From Hansfordia pulvinata (Eukaryota; Ascomycota; Sordariomycetes; Xylariales), in assembly GCA_006538405.1 (NCBI GenBank), contig BJKQ01000023.1, positions 217,870 through 281,869 of the forward strand: a DNA stretch of 64,000 nucleotides, given 5' to 3'. The translations under genes and the position numbers were made by a program. This document shows positions 36,175-46,364 of the stretch, piece by piece. The notes beneath the pieces are model-generated. The model did not search any database, had not been told where the DNA came from, and saw only the letters and a program-made list of their open reading frames with translations. Position 1 is the first letter of the stretch, and the number at the start of each line of letters is the position of its first letter.

Positions 36175-38000
36175 AGCATCGCAGCGTATAACTCCTTCCC
36201 AGATGTGGACGCCACCTAAAGTCGTCTTTGGGTCCCCTTTCGTTACTCCGCGGCCCTGTCAGAATTTCGCAGACGCATGTCCAAGCCGTAGACCTAGGCA
36301 TCGTTGCGAAGGGCGCAAAAACCGCACAATTCGAACAGTGGTGACCTAGAACACCCTCATGTGTAGTAAAACGAGTTTACCCACGGCTGCAAACCACCTG
36401 TGTGCCACACCTAGAAAAATGCCTATCATTTCTCGGCGCTTAAGCTTTTGATTGCCCATGAGCTGATGCTAATCTTAATATAAAGTCTTTATGAGCAACT
36501 ATGGGCTTTCAGCCACTTGCCGCCAGGTTGAGGAGTCTTTCGATGACCGTACATGCCGAAAGGCCTGCCACCATAAACGGACAGTCTTTGGACCCCGCAC
36601 AAAATGAAGATATCTTGGAATTTTGATTGATTGCTTGGCTAAAAATGGCCTTCAGATGGAGATAGCTCTCGTTTTGTGTTTGATCGTGAAATTTTACCGG
36701 TGCCCGGGAAGCCTTGCCAATTCTCGGCATGCTTTTGGTTATTCCGCCCTTCCTGTAAGGCGAAGATAGCTGGCTGAGATCGAGTGATGCGCGAACCCTC
36801 GCGCGTCAAAGACCGTCGTTAATTTTAGAATGAGGGACGATCTCGAAATCTGTTTGGGTGCTCATTTTCGATCTGTCTTACCGGCTCGGACTCTTTCCCT
36901 TGGGCTCGGGCCTCAACTTCAAGAGTACGGAACCAGGCTGAAGCCTCAGGCTGAAGGGTTCCGCACAAAGAGCCCATCCACACGTATACCAGTTTAATAC
37001 CTTATAGTGTGACACATGATGGGTATCCTGCTTCTATTCATGCTTTGGCGGCCCTTTGGAAGGTAAAGATAGTTAACCATAAAGCACCAAGGTGAATATA
37101 TATAATGCTGCAGGCCCAACAGCTTCTATGACTATTGCTTTTCTGAGGTCATCAACGCGAGTGTGGCAGCTGTTAGGACCAGATTCATCCGTCTCGTTCA
37201 TTCTTTTTCATAGTTATTAGCTATATTCACTCCTTGTCTTCACCCCCATGCCTCTTCAAGCACCCCTAGACCCAACCTCTCACTTCGCCGAGCGGGCGTC
37301 GTTTACACAAACCTCGACAGCAACTACATCTGACCTAAATTGTTATCCACATTACCAACGCAAGACGATGAAGTAATTATCATGTCATTTTCGTCACTAA
37401 CACCAGCAAGCCATCACAAGCAAAAGCCCTGATACCATGAGAAAATATTCTCGCAGCTCTCTTTGACGGACGGCCTTGGCCCGTGTGCAAGACTTTTTTT
37501 CTGGTCCGTGTCCTAGAAGGTGTGGTAGACGTGAATGTCCCTTTTTTCTTTACTGGTAGCTTCGATGTATTATAAGATTAACCTTTCCTTGAATAGATAT
37601 GTTCATAACACGGCAAAGCCGCTTTAGTCACGTGACTCTGACTGTGCACAATTGCTCCTTTGTATCTAAGTGGTTTTGCTTTGCCCCTTGTTGATTGGTC
37701 TGCAGGTGCTTCAGCGTACATTAGTGTGGCCTGCTCCGCGGCCTTAATTACGGCCCATAACACACATCTGTGCATGCGTGCTTATCTTCTCCTTCTCACT
37801 CCTTCAGGCGTCTTCGTCGTACGTCCTGCTCTTTGGCTGTCTACTCCTGCGGGCGGAGGCGCTCTTTCAGATCCATTGCATTCGATCCACGGTCCGCTGC
37901 CTCAGCTGAGCCGCACGCATATCTAGCCGCTCCAGTCCTCAGCTGGCCCTACCTGAAAACTCCACAGGTGTCAAGAGGCGCGCGCACTCTGTTGGGCTGG
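36175..38000. other. gene-poor stretch between LINE and STAND pseudogene
   Basis: Short ORFs only. An A/T-rich segment lies near 36960-37150. No relic is recognised. Confidence 0.4.
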
Positions 38001-38009
38001 CCCTCAAGT

Positions 38010-39754
38010 CCAGCTGGCGGCGCTGGAATATCGAAGCCCTGAAGAAGACATTGGTAGGCTGCTAGAACACAATGCAGACTGTCGTCCTCGTCAGGATGTA
38101 CAACAGAGGCGAGGCCGAGGCCGCCAGGCAGGGGGGTTTTTTCGCCGATCTGGACAGTCATTTGAAAAATTTCATCGAGGCCCTCTCTAAGTAATAGCTA
38201 GAGATTCACGAGCTCCTTAACGAAAATTGGAATCTGCACCAGGAGACACGCAACATCATGAAAGATGTGATAGCCCAAGAGCAGGCACGCATCTTGAGAG
38301 TCGAACTTAGACGCTTCACGAAGAGCCTCAGGTATCCATGGCTGAAACAGCGCCTCAGCGAAGTTTCGGAGGCGCATCACGAGTCCTATTCGAGGAGAGC
38401 ATGATCAAGGATGTCATTAAGAAGCACTCCGAGTTCATCTCCTACCCCATCTACCTCCACGTCAAGAAGGAGACCGAGAAGGAGGTCCCTGACGAGGAGG
38501 GCTTGGGGAGGCGAGGTCTGGTGAAGCGCATTTTCTTGAGCTGAATATTCTCTTCTTCATCACTGTCGACTGATGGTGACGAAAGGGCGAGAGAAAGCAG
38601 GCGGCGGGTGCGGCGGGCTCCGTGGCGAGGCGGATACTCGTACTATCGACTGGCCATAAGCTTATTGGCTGTTTAGCAAAGCGCTGGTATCAGCTTCATC
38701 GGATTCTGGATCTGAACGCGAAGGCGCAGTCGGTGACGAAATCAAACCAGGCTGCCAGGCATCATCTTCTATAACGTCTGAACGCTTCCCTCCGTGTTTC
38801 AAGGGCTCAAAAGCACTGCTGTTTGGAGACTTTGCGGAATGGCTGGAGGGGACTGACTCGAAGCTCTACTGGATCAGCGGGAAGCCTGGGGAGGGCAAAA
38901 GCACGCTGATGAAATTTCTGTTCGAAAAGTTGGAGCAGCGAGATGGCTCAGGTCACAGTCCTGTCTCTGTCCTTCATCATTTCTTCTGGCTGGGAACGTC
39001 AAATGAAAGGTCTCGGCAGAATGATTTGGAGGAGCTGCTCAGTTCGATTTTGCACTAGGTTGCGACTCTTGATACTGATTTGAACTCTTCGTCCTGGTCT
39101 TATCTATTGGACAAGCTCCCGCGCCTTCGATACAAGAGTGACTGGACAGACTGGAGCTTGAACGAGTTGATGACTGCGACACCAGCTGTGCTGGAGCACA
39201 CGGGCTCTACCCGCCGTATTTTCCTATTGATTGATGCTCTCGACGAGCATCTCCCCGCATCAGGTTACGACGAGCTGGTGCGTACACTTCTGTCCATGGA
39301 ACTAATCCCAGGGGTTCCACTCGTCGTGTCCAGTCGCCGCGAGCCTATTTTCGAAAAACGTTTAGGGCAGGCTAGACAGCTCCGGGTTCATGACTTGAAC
39401 GCCCTGGACATACATCGTTATGCGATGGACCACTTGAAAGACTCTCAGTCTCCCCCCGATGGCGATTTGCTTATGAGCATGGCATCTTCTTCAGTGGTGG
39501 ACAACCTTGTCAGGATAACTGTTCGGAAATCCGAGGGCGTCTTACTTTGGGCGCGTCTGGCAGTTGAGAATGTTAAACGGGGTATCAAAGGAGGAAACAC
39601 GGACGAAGAAGTACTATCACGCCTCGAAGACATGCCCACCGAGCTTTCCGAGTATTTTCAATCGGTGTGGAAACGACTAGGCGACGATGAGAAGAGGTAC
39701 AAGAAATTATTGCAGCGGTGTTGGGCACTCACATCGCTAAGGATTCTGTGGTAG
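38010..39754 (+). pseudogene. STAND (NLR-like) gene fragment with NACHT domain
   Basis: Upstream pieces match the helical region that precedes the NACHT in many fungal STAND proteins: W-R-R-W-NIEALKKTLVG, a TVVLVRMYNR segment, FFADLDSHLKNFIEALSK, and [20 protein letters not shown], with stops between. The NACHT follows: Walker A WISGKPGEGKSTLMKFL near 38860-38910 and Walker B RRIFLLIDALDEH near 39212-39250. Downstream, the ARC-like helices continue to a stop at 39754. A TAG at 39056-39058 interrupts the domain (SILH-stop-VATL) where CAG (Gln) is likely. The effector domain and C-terminal repeats are absent. STAND proteins are signalling receptors of fungal allorecognition and immunity; this copy cannot function. 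Confidence 0.8.
38391..38505 (+). other. Hsp90 coding fragment inside the STAND pseudogene
   Basis: A ~40-codon stretch encodes [20 protein letters not shown] followed by [12 protein letters not shown], which is the highly conserved Hsp90 segment before its charged linker. Upstream EES and downstream [14 protein letters not shown] do not continue Hsp90. The fragment sits exactly after [11 protein letters not shown], where STAND homologues normally read on to their F-E-W motif and NACHT. It looks like an inserted piece of a host gene rather than a fusion protein. Confidence 0.7.
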
Positions 39755-40364
39755 CGGCGGTGATTGAAATCGAACAAGGATTTGGTATTTTATTAGGGAC
39801 GAAGATCCGTTATGCTCCTCCAGCGCAGGTCTGCATCCGTTTAGCGATCCATACGCGGCTCTAAGGCCATGAGCACCTGAGCACCCCAGTGCTAAAATCG
39901 CCCACGTAGGCTATCATGTGCCAATGAGGCCCAAGTCAAATACTCGTTGAATTTAGCCATCTTCAAAGGCACTTAGTAAGTCATAGGGTATTTTCTTGTC
40001 AGCTCTCATCTTTTCATCCTGTTGGACATCTTTCCCTATGTCCGACCATTCACCAAACTGCCGTCGCTCCCGACGCCGCGCCACTGCCTCTTGGTCCCAA
40101 AGATGGCGAAAACATACGAACCGAACGTTTGCAACCCTTCTCCGGAACCCAAGACTGAGCACAAGCCTTAGAATGAAAGCAGAACCATAGAGTTGCCTCC
40201 TTCCGCCATTGCAAAGACCGCTTGTCTCAGACACAATGTTTTGAATAAGAAAACAAGGAACCACAGCATTTACCCGCCGAGATATGCAAGGCGCCGTCCC
40301 TAATGGTTGTATCCTCGATCACATTAGGGCTGGCTATAAAAGCAGCAAAGGCTAAAATCTTTGT
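39755..40364. other. intergenic, nothing recognised
   Basis: No ORF with a family signature. A short phrase near 39843 (TTTAGCGATCCATACGCGG) resembles one near 52565 (TTTAGCGATCCATGCGCGG), suggesting an old shared repeat, but I cannot define it. Confidence 0.3.
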
Positions 40365-40620
40365 ATTGTAAGTCAACAAGACAAAGCGGACTGGGATTGA
40401 CTTCTAATGAACGCAGTTTGTCGGCGGCCTCCTTGCCACTCTGTTCAAAGATCAGTCCGTGTCATGGGAGCCCATCATGTACTGCCACCTGAGTCTCGTC
40501 ATCCTCGTCTTACACCACTTCATCCATCGCACAATGAGATCCTTGTGCCCCGATACGAATGTTTTCGGAGAACTTTAGGACAACCACACCCTGAACATCT
40601 TGGTGCACTGTCCAAGCGCT
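40365..40620 (+). pseudogene. dynamin-like gene fragment, copy B
   Basis: This segment matches the end of the exon-intron junction region of the dynamin-like pseudogene (about 25020-25291 minus): the GTAAGT donor and the intron itself, acceptor, then GGLLATLFKDQSVSWEPIM, HHFIHRTMRSLCPDTNVFGE. The intron is retained, so this is a DNA-level copy and not a retrocopy. A TAG replaces the TGG of the A copy (ELWDN becomes EL-stop-DN). At about 40620 it joins directly to a JmjC fragment. Confidence 0.75.
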
Positions 40621-40624
40621 GCGA

Positions 40625-40900
40625 TGCATGCGCCATAATCCTTGACTGACGTGGTGATGAGTGGTACTATGCACTGGGATAGCAGAGAGATCGTTCAGAA
40701 TCTGCGGCTGTCTCGGTTCGAAGCAGAGCACCCTTTCATCACAAACGAGGATACGGCGAAAGATTTCATCCCAAGGAATAGGCATATTCTCAAACTATGG
40801 GAGACGGCATGCCCGCGTTGGTTTTGGTTGTCAGACTGGAGATCCCTGAGTGCGAAGCGATCATCAACTTGCCTGCTTGATACTGCCTGGTCATGATCTC
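40625..40900 (+). pseudogene. C2H2/JmjC gene, copy B, C-terminal fragment
   Basis: The frame 40642-40896 reads TDVVMSGTMHWDSREIVQNL, FITNEDTAKDF and HILKLWETACPRW, matching residues ~390-450 of the intact protein encoded at 57351-58835. The zinc fingers and the catalytic part of the JmjC domain are missing. Confidence 0.75.
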
Positions 40901-41069
40901 ATTAACTTTCTAACCCACCCGCCGAGCGGCTTGTTTCGGGTGTCAGCATCCACAGATTCATGTCCCTCCAATCCCCCCCCACTGCCGGGAAGCAGGCCTG
41001 CAGTTTTCAGTTTAGCGCTTTATGCTCCACAAGCCTTCGCAGGGCCAGAAAACAGTTTCGAGTCGTCTA

Positions 41070-41280
41070 GCACTGAGATTACCTAATACTGACGACCCGT
41101 ACTGCCACCTTGCCCCGTGGCTCAAAATAAGGAGCGTGCTTTCATTTTGCAAATCATACCATCATTAGTACCACCACTTTGAACGTCACTTGTCAAGTTC
41201 TGACCAAGGCGCAGCAGCCGGTCGTTGGAATGCGCGTCCGACTCGCCTGTTCGGCTCTGAACGCCTTCCAGGAGACAGCA
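41070..41280 (+). pseudogene. module protein 3 (221-aa family), copy B, N-terminal fragment
   Basis: DPYCHLAPWLK is followed by a one-base deletion relative to copy A, then the segment VTCQVLTKAQQPVVGMRVRL continues to ALNAFQET, matching the start of the intact protein at 56405-57070 (ITCQVLTKLQKPVVGMRVRL). The reading then ends at the deletion junction at about 41280. Confidence 0.65.
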
Positions 41281-41343
41281 GGACTAAAGCGGGGCAACAT
41301 AGTGGGTGGTGGAGGGTATGGGGAGAATGCAGCGGGGAAATGG

Positions 41344-41933
41344 GTCCGGCGCGACTAGATAGTATGGTCAGCCTACAGGCAGCAGGTGGCTATTTCAGGT
41401 GCGTGTTGTGGAGCGAATGCTCTGTCGAACACGCTTGGGACCCTGTGCTGAGGTGGATTACGCGTACGACCCGGGGGCGCGGTACCGACGGTTCCATCAT
41501 GTTATCAGCCATACCGTTCGAAGAAGGTTGAAACTGCACAGACATAGATCTGGCTGGTTTCCAGTTCTCGTATTCCAGGAATTCTCGGCCCTAGGGGATG
41601 CGACAATACTGCAGTGTGATTGTGAAATGCATGGTCTGAGAGAGTCAGCATGGATTACCACACTACTGCAATGTGCTTGTACTCCTCCAAACAGAAGACA
41701 AGCAAGGATTTCGCACGCAAGGCTCAACTATGGAACCAACAGACAATCTACGCCCAAAGATGGCATCGTCTAACTTCGCGGTAGTAGGGTTCTTCGCTAA
41801 GGAGCCAATGATCTGGGGAATAGCAGATGGAGGGATTCGTCTACAGATAGCAGACTGTATTGTGATATGTTGGTCCAACGCAAAGTGTTCAGCTCACTTC
41901 ATGTTTATCTTAGTTGTCGGCAGAAACCTCTAA
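41344..41933 (+). other. conserved spacer ORFs, copy B
   Basis: The inverted equivalents of 16702-17301. Both short frames stay open here too (MVSLQAAGGYFRCVLWSECS and MASSNFAVVGFFAKEPMIWG). Whether they are translated is unknown. Confidence 0.3.
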
Positions 41934-42096
41934 CTTGACAACATAGGACAACACTGGTAACAAATTGAAATACAGACTCCTATCCCTTGAGGGGCCATCA
42001 GGCCAGGATTATGCCTGCATTCAGTCCCCACGAGGGCTTTGCTGTCCTGTACCCTTGTTTACCAGCCAGATTGCTTGCCCCATACTCGGCGCAAAC

Positions 42097-42813
42097 CTAG
42101 AAGTCGGAAACCGTATCGCTATCACTGTCCGCATCAAATCGACATGCTTGGCTCGGGTGATATGGTGCACCATGTGCGACCCGGGTGCGTCTCTGGTGTC
42201 CCCCACGATGTTCCTCTTGCATTCCCTGATGGCCTCCGTGATCTACCTGGTGGCCTCCTTGCTGGACCCCTTCCTCGACGGCCCTCTGATAGTCCTTGAA
42301 GGTCTGGCTGACTGTGTTGGCAATCTTCGCTATTAACTGGTCTTGCTGGCTGATTTTGTGCTCGCACTGCTCGTTTACTGCCTGCAAAGCGACGAATTTC
42401 TCTTCCAGGCCGGTGACTGCCTGTATTCGCGACTCTCCCTCCTGGAGGCGTCTGTGCAACTCCCGGTTCTCTTGCTCGAGTTGGTTAGCTCGCTTCTCGA
42501 GCAAGCGTTCTCGGTGAGATAAGCGCGGGTTGGTTTTGGCGTCATGGGCGGGTCCCCCCGGCTCGGACGCTAGACGCGCGCGTTCATCTTGGCTGCTGCC
42601 GTCGTCCCCGTCACTTTCCATTGGAGGCAAGAAAAACCTTGTTTCGTACGGCTTGTCTCCAAAGCGAACTCGCTGTAGGCGGTTTGAGCTGGGATCAGAC
42701 CCTGAAGACAACTCCTCGCAGGAGGAAACCGAGCTTGGGGGTGACACGGACTGCACATGTTGCAATTTGCGCGGCACGTCCGGAAGTGGCTTGCCGAATG
42801 ACTTCATGATCAT
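42097..42813 (-). CDS. module protein 2 (238 aa, coiled coil), intact copy B
   Basis: A single-exon frame of 238 aa starting ATGATCATGAAG. Residues 1-95 are Ser/Pro-rich and acidic. Residues ~100-180 form a long coiled coil (RANQLEQENRELHRRLQEGE and onward). Residues 183-210 carry three GGHQ motifs (186, 193, 204) in a Gly/His/Gln-rich segment. The end is acidic (DADSDSDTVSDF). No enzyme motif is visible; a scaffold or oligomerising role is inference. The partner in arm A has lost one base and its frame, so this is the only intact copy in the window. It lies head-to-tail downstream of the 132-aa gene (next entry). Confidence 0.65.
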   Translation of the reverse strand: MIMKSFGKPLPDVPRKLQHVQSVSPPSSVSSCEELSSGSDPSSNRLQRVRFGDKPYETRFFLPPMESDGDDGSSQDERARLASEPGGPAHDAKTNPRLSHRERLLEKRANQLEQENRELHRRLQEGESRIQAVTGLEEKFVALQAVNEQCEHKISQQDQLIAKIANTVSQTFKDYQRAVEEGVQQGGHQVDHGGHQGMQEEHRGGHQRRTRVAHGAPYHPSQACRFDADSDSDTVSDF

Positions 42814-43058
42814 AGACGCGGGTGATGTGGGGAAGGAAAGAGTGAATCCACTCGAGATTGAAAGAGGAATGAAGCGAATGTCCTTAACGAAGCTGGCTGA
42901 TACTACTGCATATGATACTGGGTGACCAATCTAGTTATAGTGATAGCCAGACGACAGTCTGCTCTGTGTCCTGCAGAAAGCGGAAAACGGGAACTGGGGT
43001 GTCGAAAATGGGCCTGTGGGGCCCAAGAGATCCACAAACTGCGTGCGTCCATCGCTCC

Positions 43059-43512
43059 TCACGTGACCCGGGCCGACACTCCTTGCTCCTCGTCATGGAC
43101 GATCTCCGGATCCTCCAGCAAACCGCCACGTCGGAGGACTCCGACCAGATCGTTAGCGAAATCGCGGAGGCCAACCTTGACAGATTCGATTGTTCTTTCC
43201 ACCCGGGCAACAATCGCCTCGATTGTCTGGAGCCGAGAGAGAATTACAGCCATGTGTCTTGGTGCCTCGTATTAGTTGCGGCGAGAAGCGACGTGACACA
43301 GGGATTACTCACGCTTGCATCTCTCCATTAGCAGGAGGATTAATGTATCCAGGGGTTCCGAGAAGGAAATCCGTGTCGGATACCAGAGGGGGCGTCGGCA
43401 TTCTTCCTTGCGATCCGGGAAGCCCGACTCCCGATTCGGCCCCTCCGAGATATTGGAGCCAGTCCTCTGTGGACATATTGAAGTCATCCAGCTTCAAGTC
43501 AATGTTTTCCAT
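43059..43512 (-). CDS. module protein 1 (132 aa), copy B, two exons
   Basis: Exons 43313-43512 and 43059-43257 around a 55-bp intron with the same GTGAGT donor and CCAAG acceptor as copy A, in the same phase. Sequence changes from copy A are a few substitutions, for example GNPGNIYP in A against GTPGYINP here. It lies upstream of the 238-aa gene on the same strand, so the pair may share a regulatory region; the upstream sequence up to 43770 is also shared with copy A. Confidence 0.6.
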
Positions 43513-43770
43513 GATGGTGGCACGATTGTCGGCTTGGTATGAGGGTAACTATGTAGGAAGAATCTAGCCGTCTGCCATGTGTCACCGTTTCCTGTAGAAG
43601 TTTCTTGGATATATACTCGGAGGTTCTTGCTCTTGGTCCGCATTTGGACGGGCCTACGTATGTTGACTCTAGCGCCAACTCGTCGACATGGCGCTGTAGC
43701 CCTGTTTCTACCGTTTGCAGTTTCCCGAATCAGAACCCTGCGTTTTGGACCTCATCACAATCGTGGCTTT

Positions 43771-46037
43771 TTCAGATGAGATATCAACAGCATGATACAA
43801 GACTAAGCCAGAATAGAACCTATATCGCAGCCCGGTGCACAACTGGCCATATGATCTAAGTACACACCTCAACGTTGTTCAAACCATATCCCTGTCAATT
43901 TTTGTTTTCTTGGCGCAGAGCTTTTTCATATTTTCGTAATTTTCGTATACTCTGACTGAGATGATGGGATCCTACCGGGCTTCTTCTTTCTCTCGCTATG
44001 TGTATGCCTTGTCACATCGTTGTAACGTTCCTTTTATTAGTTTTAGACCCCACCACGTTTCTTTCCTTTTCCCCGCCGATCTGCGTGGAATCCGCACTTA
44101 TGGTGGTTCATGATCCAACGTCCCGTCCTGGTTCTGGAGTTTACACGGCATCATAGACCCTCCGCGGACTTCTGCCCACCTTTTAATATAGCTATTGTAT
44201 CAACACATATTGCGCATGGTAGAACTCCTACGATATATGGATGTTTTGACTTTCTTGGATTTTCTTGGGCACAGTGGCATACTCGCTGGTATAGCGTAGA
44301 TCTGTCAAAGCTGACCTTCTTACTTGTATCTATCGGTCGAGTTTAGCTTTTGTTATACCTACTAAAGCAAATTTGGCCTCAAGGCGCCGGTATTCAGACA
44401 TTTCGTCGGGCTTTCAGCCTCAAATTCACCATTGGTTCTTCCAAAAGGGGTACAGAGATTGAATTTGAGAACTGAATGTCTCTGGCACTGGTAAAATTAA
44501 AGCTTAGCGACCCATTAGAATATTTGCTTGACCTAGCACTAGGCTTCGTGGAAAGATATGAGGAGTCCGACGCCATGCGCTCTGTAGTGATGAAAGAAGA
44601 GAGACCAGGTACTCAAAGCTTATCAAAGCAATATCTCATGTAATTACTCGTGCTTTTGAAATGCATCTTGATTCAATGTCATTAAATTGGTCATTATTCT
44701 TCTCCAACAAAACCGTCACCATTGATGATTCCTCTGTCATTGACCATTCAGAATGGACTTAAAGGTGATTGTAAAGAGTAATGCTTTTATATCCTGGTGA
44801 TTAGGTCTAGGGATCGCTTTTCATTGGATATGATACTCACAATCTGTTTGAGGTCCGGAGACTAGTTCGGATTGTTCCTGGAAGATTACAAAGTGGAGCC
44901 AGAGTTGGGGTATACTAAAAGAAAGACATCTGCATCTGAAGCTTGTTGAAAGTCGTTCACTTTCTTCGATAAAGTTCGGCGCTGCTTGCATATTTTGGCG
45001 AGCTTTTGTTTCCAACCCTTTGGTTTAGTCGAAATTTTTCTTTCAGCTGAGGGATGATGAATTGATGAAAATGTGGAGAATGAAATTGAACAACCCGTTT
45101 CCACATACCTTATTGCAAAGCAGGCTATTTGATGACATTTCGAGGGAGTCGGACAGACTTGTACTTTGTTTTGTAATTGCTTATCCTGTCCTCATGATGG
45201 GTAATAGACGAAAACGGGTTTCTCGGGATGTGAAGAGTATGAGTACCATTGTCCTTGGTCGAAGAAAATCACAGCAGTCTTGGCACTGAATTTCTTGTGG
45301 TAGGTGTTGGCTTTTTTAGCTAGGCCATAGCGGCGAGTCTTTGAATCCCGGTCTCAGCCCATATTGAGTGAGGTAGCCGAAAAAAAAGTAGATGTTTGAT
45401 CAAGAAGTTTTGACGCGCAAAAGTGCTGGTGGTTTACTCTATCGCTGAATACCGTGTCGGGGTGGCGTGCTTAAATGCTCACAGGACAGGTTTGGTCTAA
45501 ATTAAGATATTAGGTAGGTATGGCTCCACAACAAGCGCCAGCCAATCGTAATCGAACCGGGCCCAATCTTAGCGCACCCTCTTGCAGCATGATAACCGCG
45601 CGCTTATGGCCCCCTTCAGGACTGAAAACTGGAATCAGATTTGAGCGTTCGTGAAGAACATTGTCAGGTTTGCAAAGTGACAGTCTGGTACTATGGGCTT
45701 GTAAAAAGATAACTAATGTCATGGTCACTGGCCGACTCATGCGTTGCTCCTGAAGCTTGATCACTGTGAAGGCCTGCTGTTCATGACACGCTGACTGTAT
45801 GGATCTGTGGTTTTAAATGCTAGTGCAACTCTCGAATATCGGAGCCACTGTTCTGAAACTCTCTCGATACTTCATGACACATTAACCACTGAGCTAACAT
45901 GCCTGATTTCCTAAGCGAAACAGTGACTTGAAACAAGCGTATAGGTTTGGTTCTGGTATTCAAGATGGGATTTCAGTCGTCGGATATATTCAAAGAACTT
46001 CCACAACAATACTTGGCTAGTCAGACTTCATGATGAA
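43771..46037. other. gene-poor stretch right of module copy B
   Basis: A/T-rich with short ORFs only. I see no supported gene. Confidence 0.4.
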
Positions 46038-46165
46038 ATGAGAGACTGCTACCGAGGCACGCGCCTCGCACAGCCTCTACAAAGGACTTAGGGGACAATA
46101 GTGTGGAGTGGGCTACCTTTGTGGAACGGAACGGTTTCTTCACAAGGATATGCCCCTCATAAGAC
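46038..46165 (+). mobile_element. 3'-end remnant of a second Tad-like LINE
   Basis: This segment matches the last ~40 codons of the LINE ORF2 at 35860-35981: LLPRHAPRTAS, then VEWATFVERNGFFTRICPS and a stop, against the full element's VEWAKFVESSGFFTSICPR. It diverges immediately after the stop. Heavily 5'-truncated copies are typical of LINE insertion. Confidence 0.75.
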
Positions 46166-46364
46166 AGGAACATTCCTACGGACAAGAAACGTGACAGCAA
46201 TTGATGTGACGAGACCGAAAGAGGTGGCTCCACAGACTACCACGGACGTATGGTCTTGTCGGATAGAAGGCTCCAGCGTGCTGTCATGAGCCAATTTGAT
46301 GGGTCTTGAGGCAGAGGAACACATCTTACCACGTTGAAACCAAACTCAAAGTTATTAACACAAA

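Larger units (their letters stand above)
40625..43770 (-). repeat. arm B of the large inverted repeat (module copy B)
   Basis: Reverse-complement of arm A (14903-18990), with the ~450-bp part of arm A at about 17385-17850 missing. The junction left by this deletion is near 41280. The right boundary is near 43770, where similarity to 14903 stops. Confidence 0.85.

Noticed and set aside
38338..38544. functional Hsp90-NLR fusion
   Set aside because: Hsp90 homology is only ~40 codons, the flanks do not continue it, and stops surround it.
40510..40785. minus-strand ORF containing DERVLCFEPRQPQ
   Set aside because: Antisense of the dynamin/JmjC fragments on the plus strand; the plus-strand frames match known paralogues.
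45301..45370. possible tRNA (TTTGAATCCCGGTCT resembles a T-arm)
   Set aside because: No consistent acceptor stem, D-arm or GTTC core could be paired.
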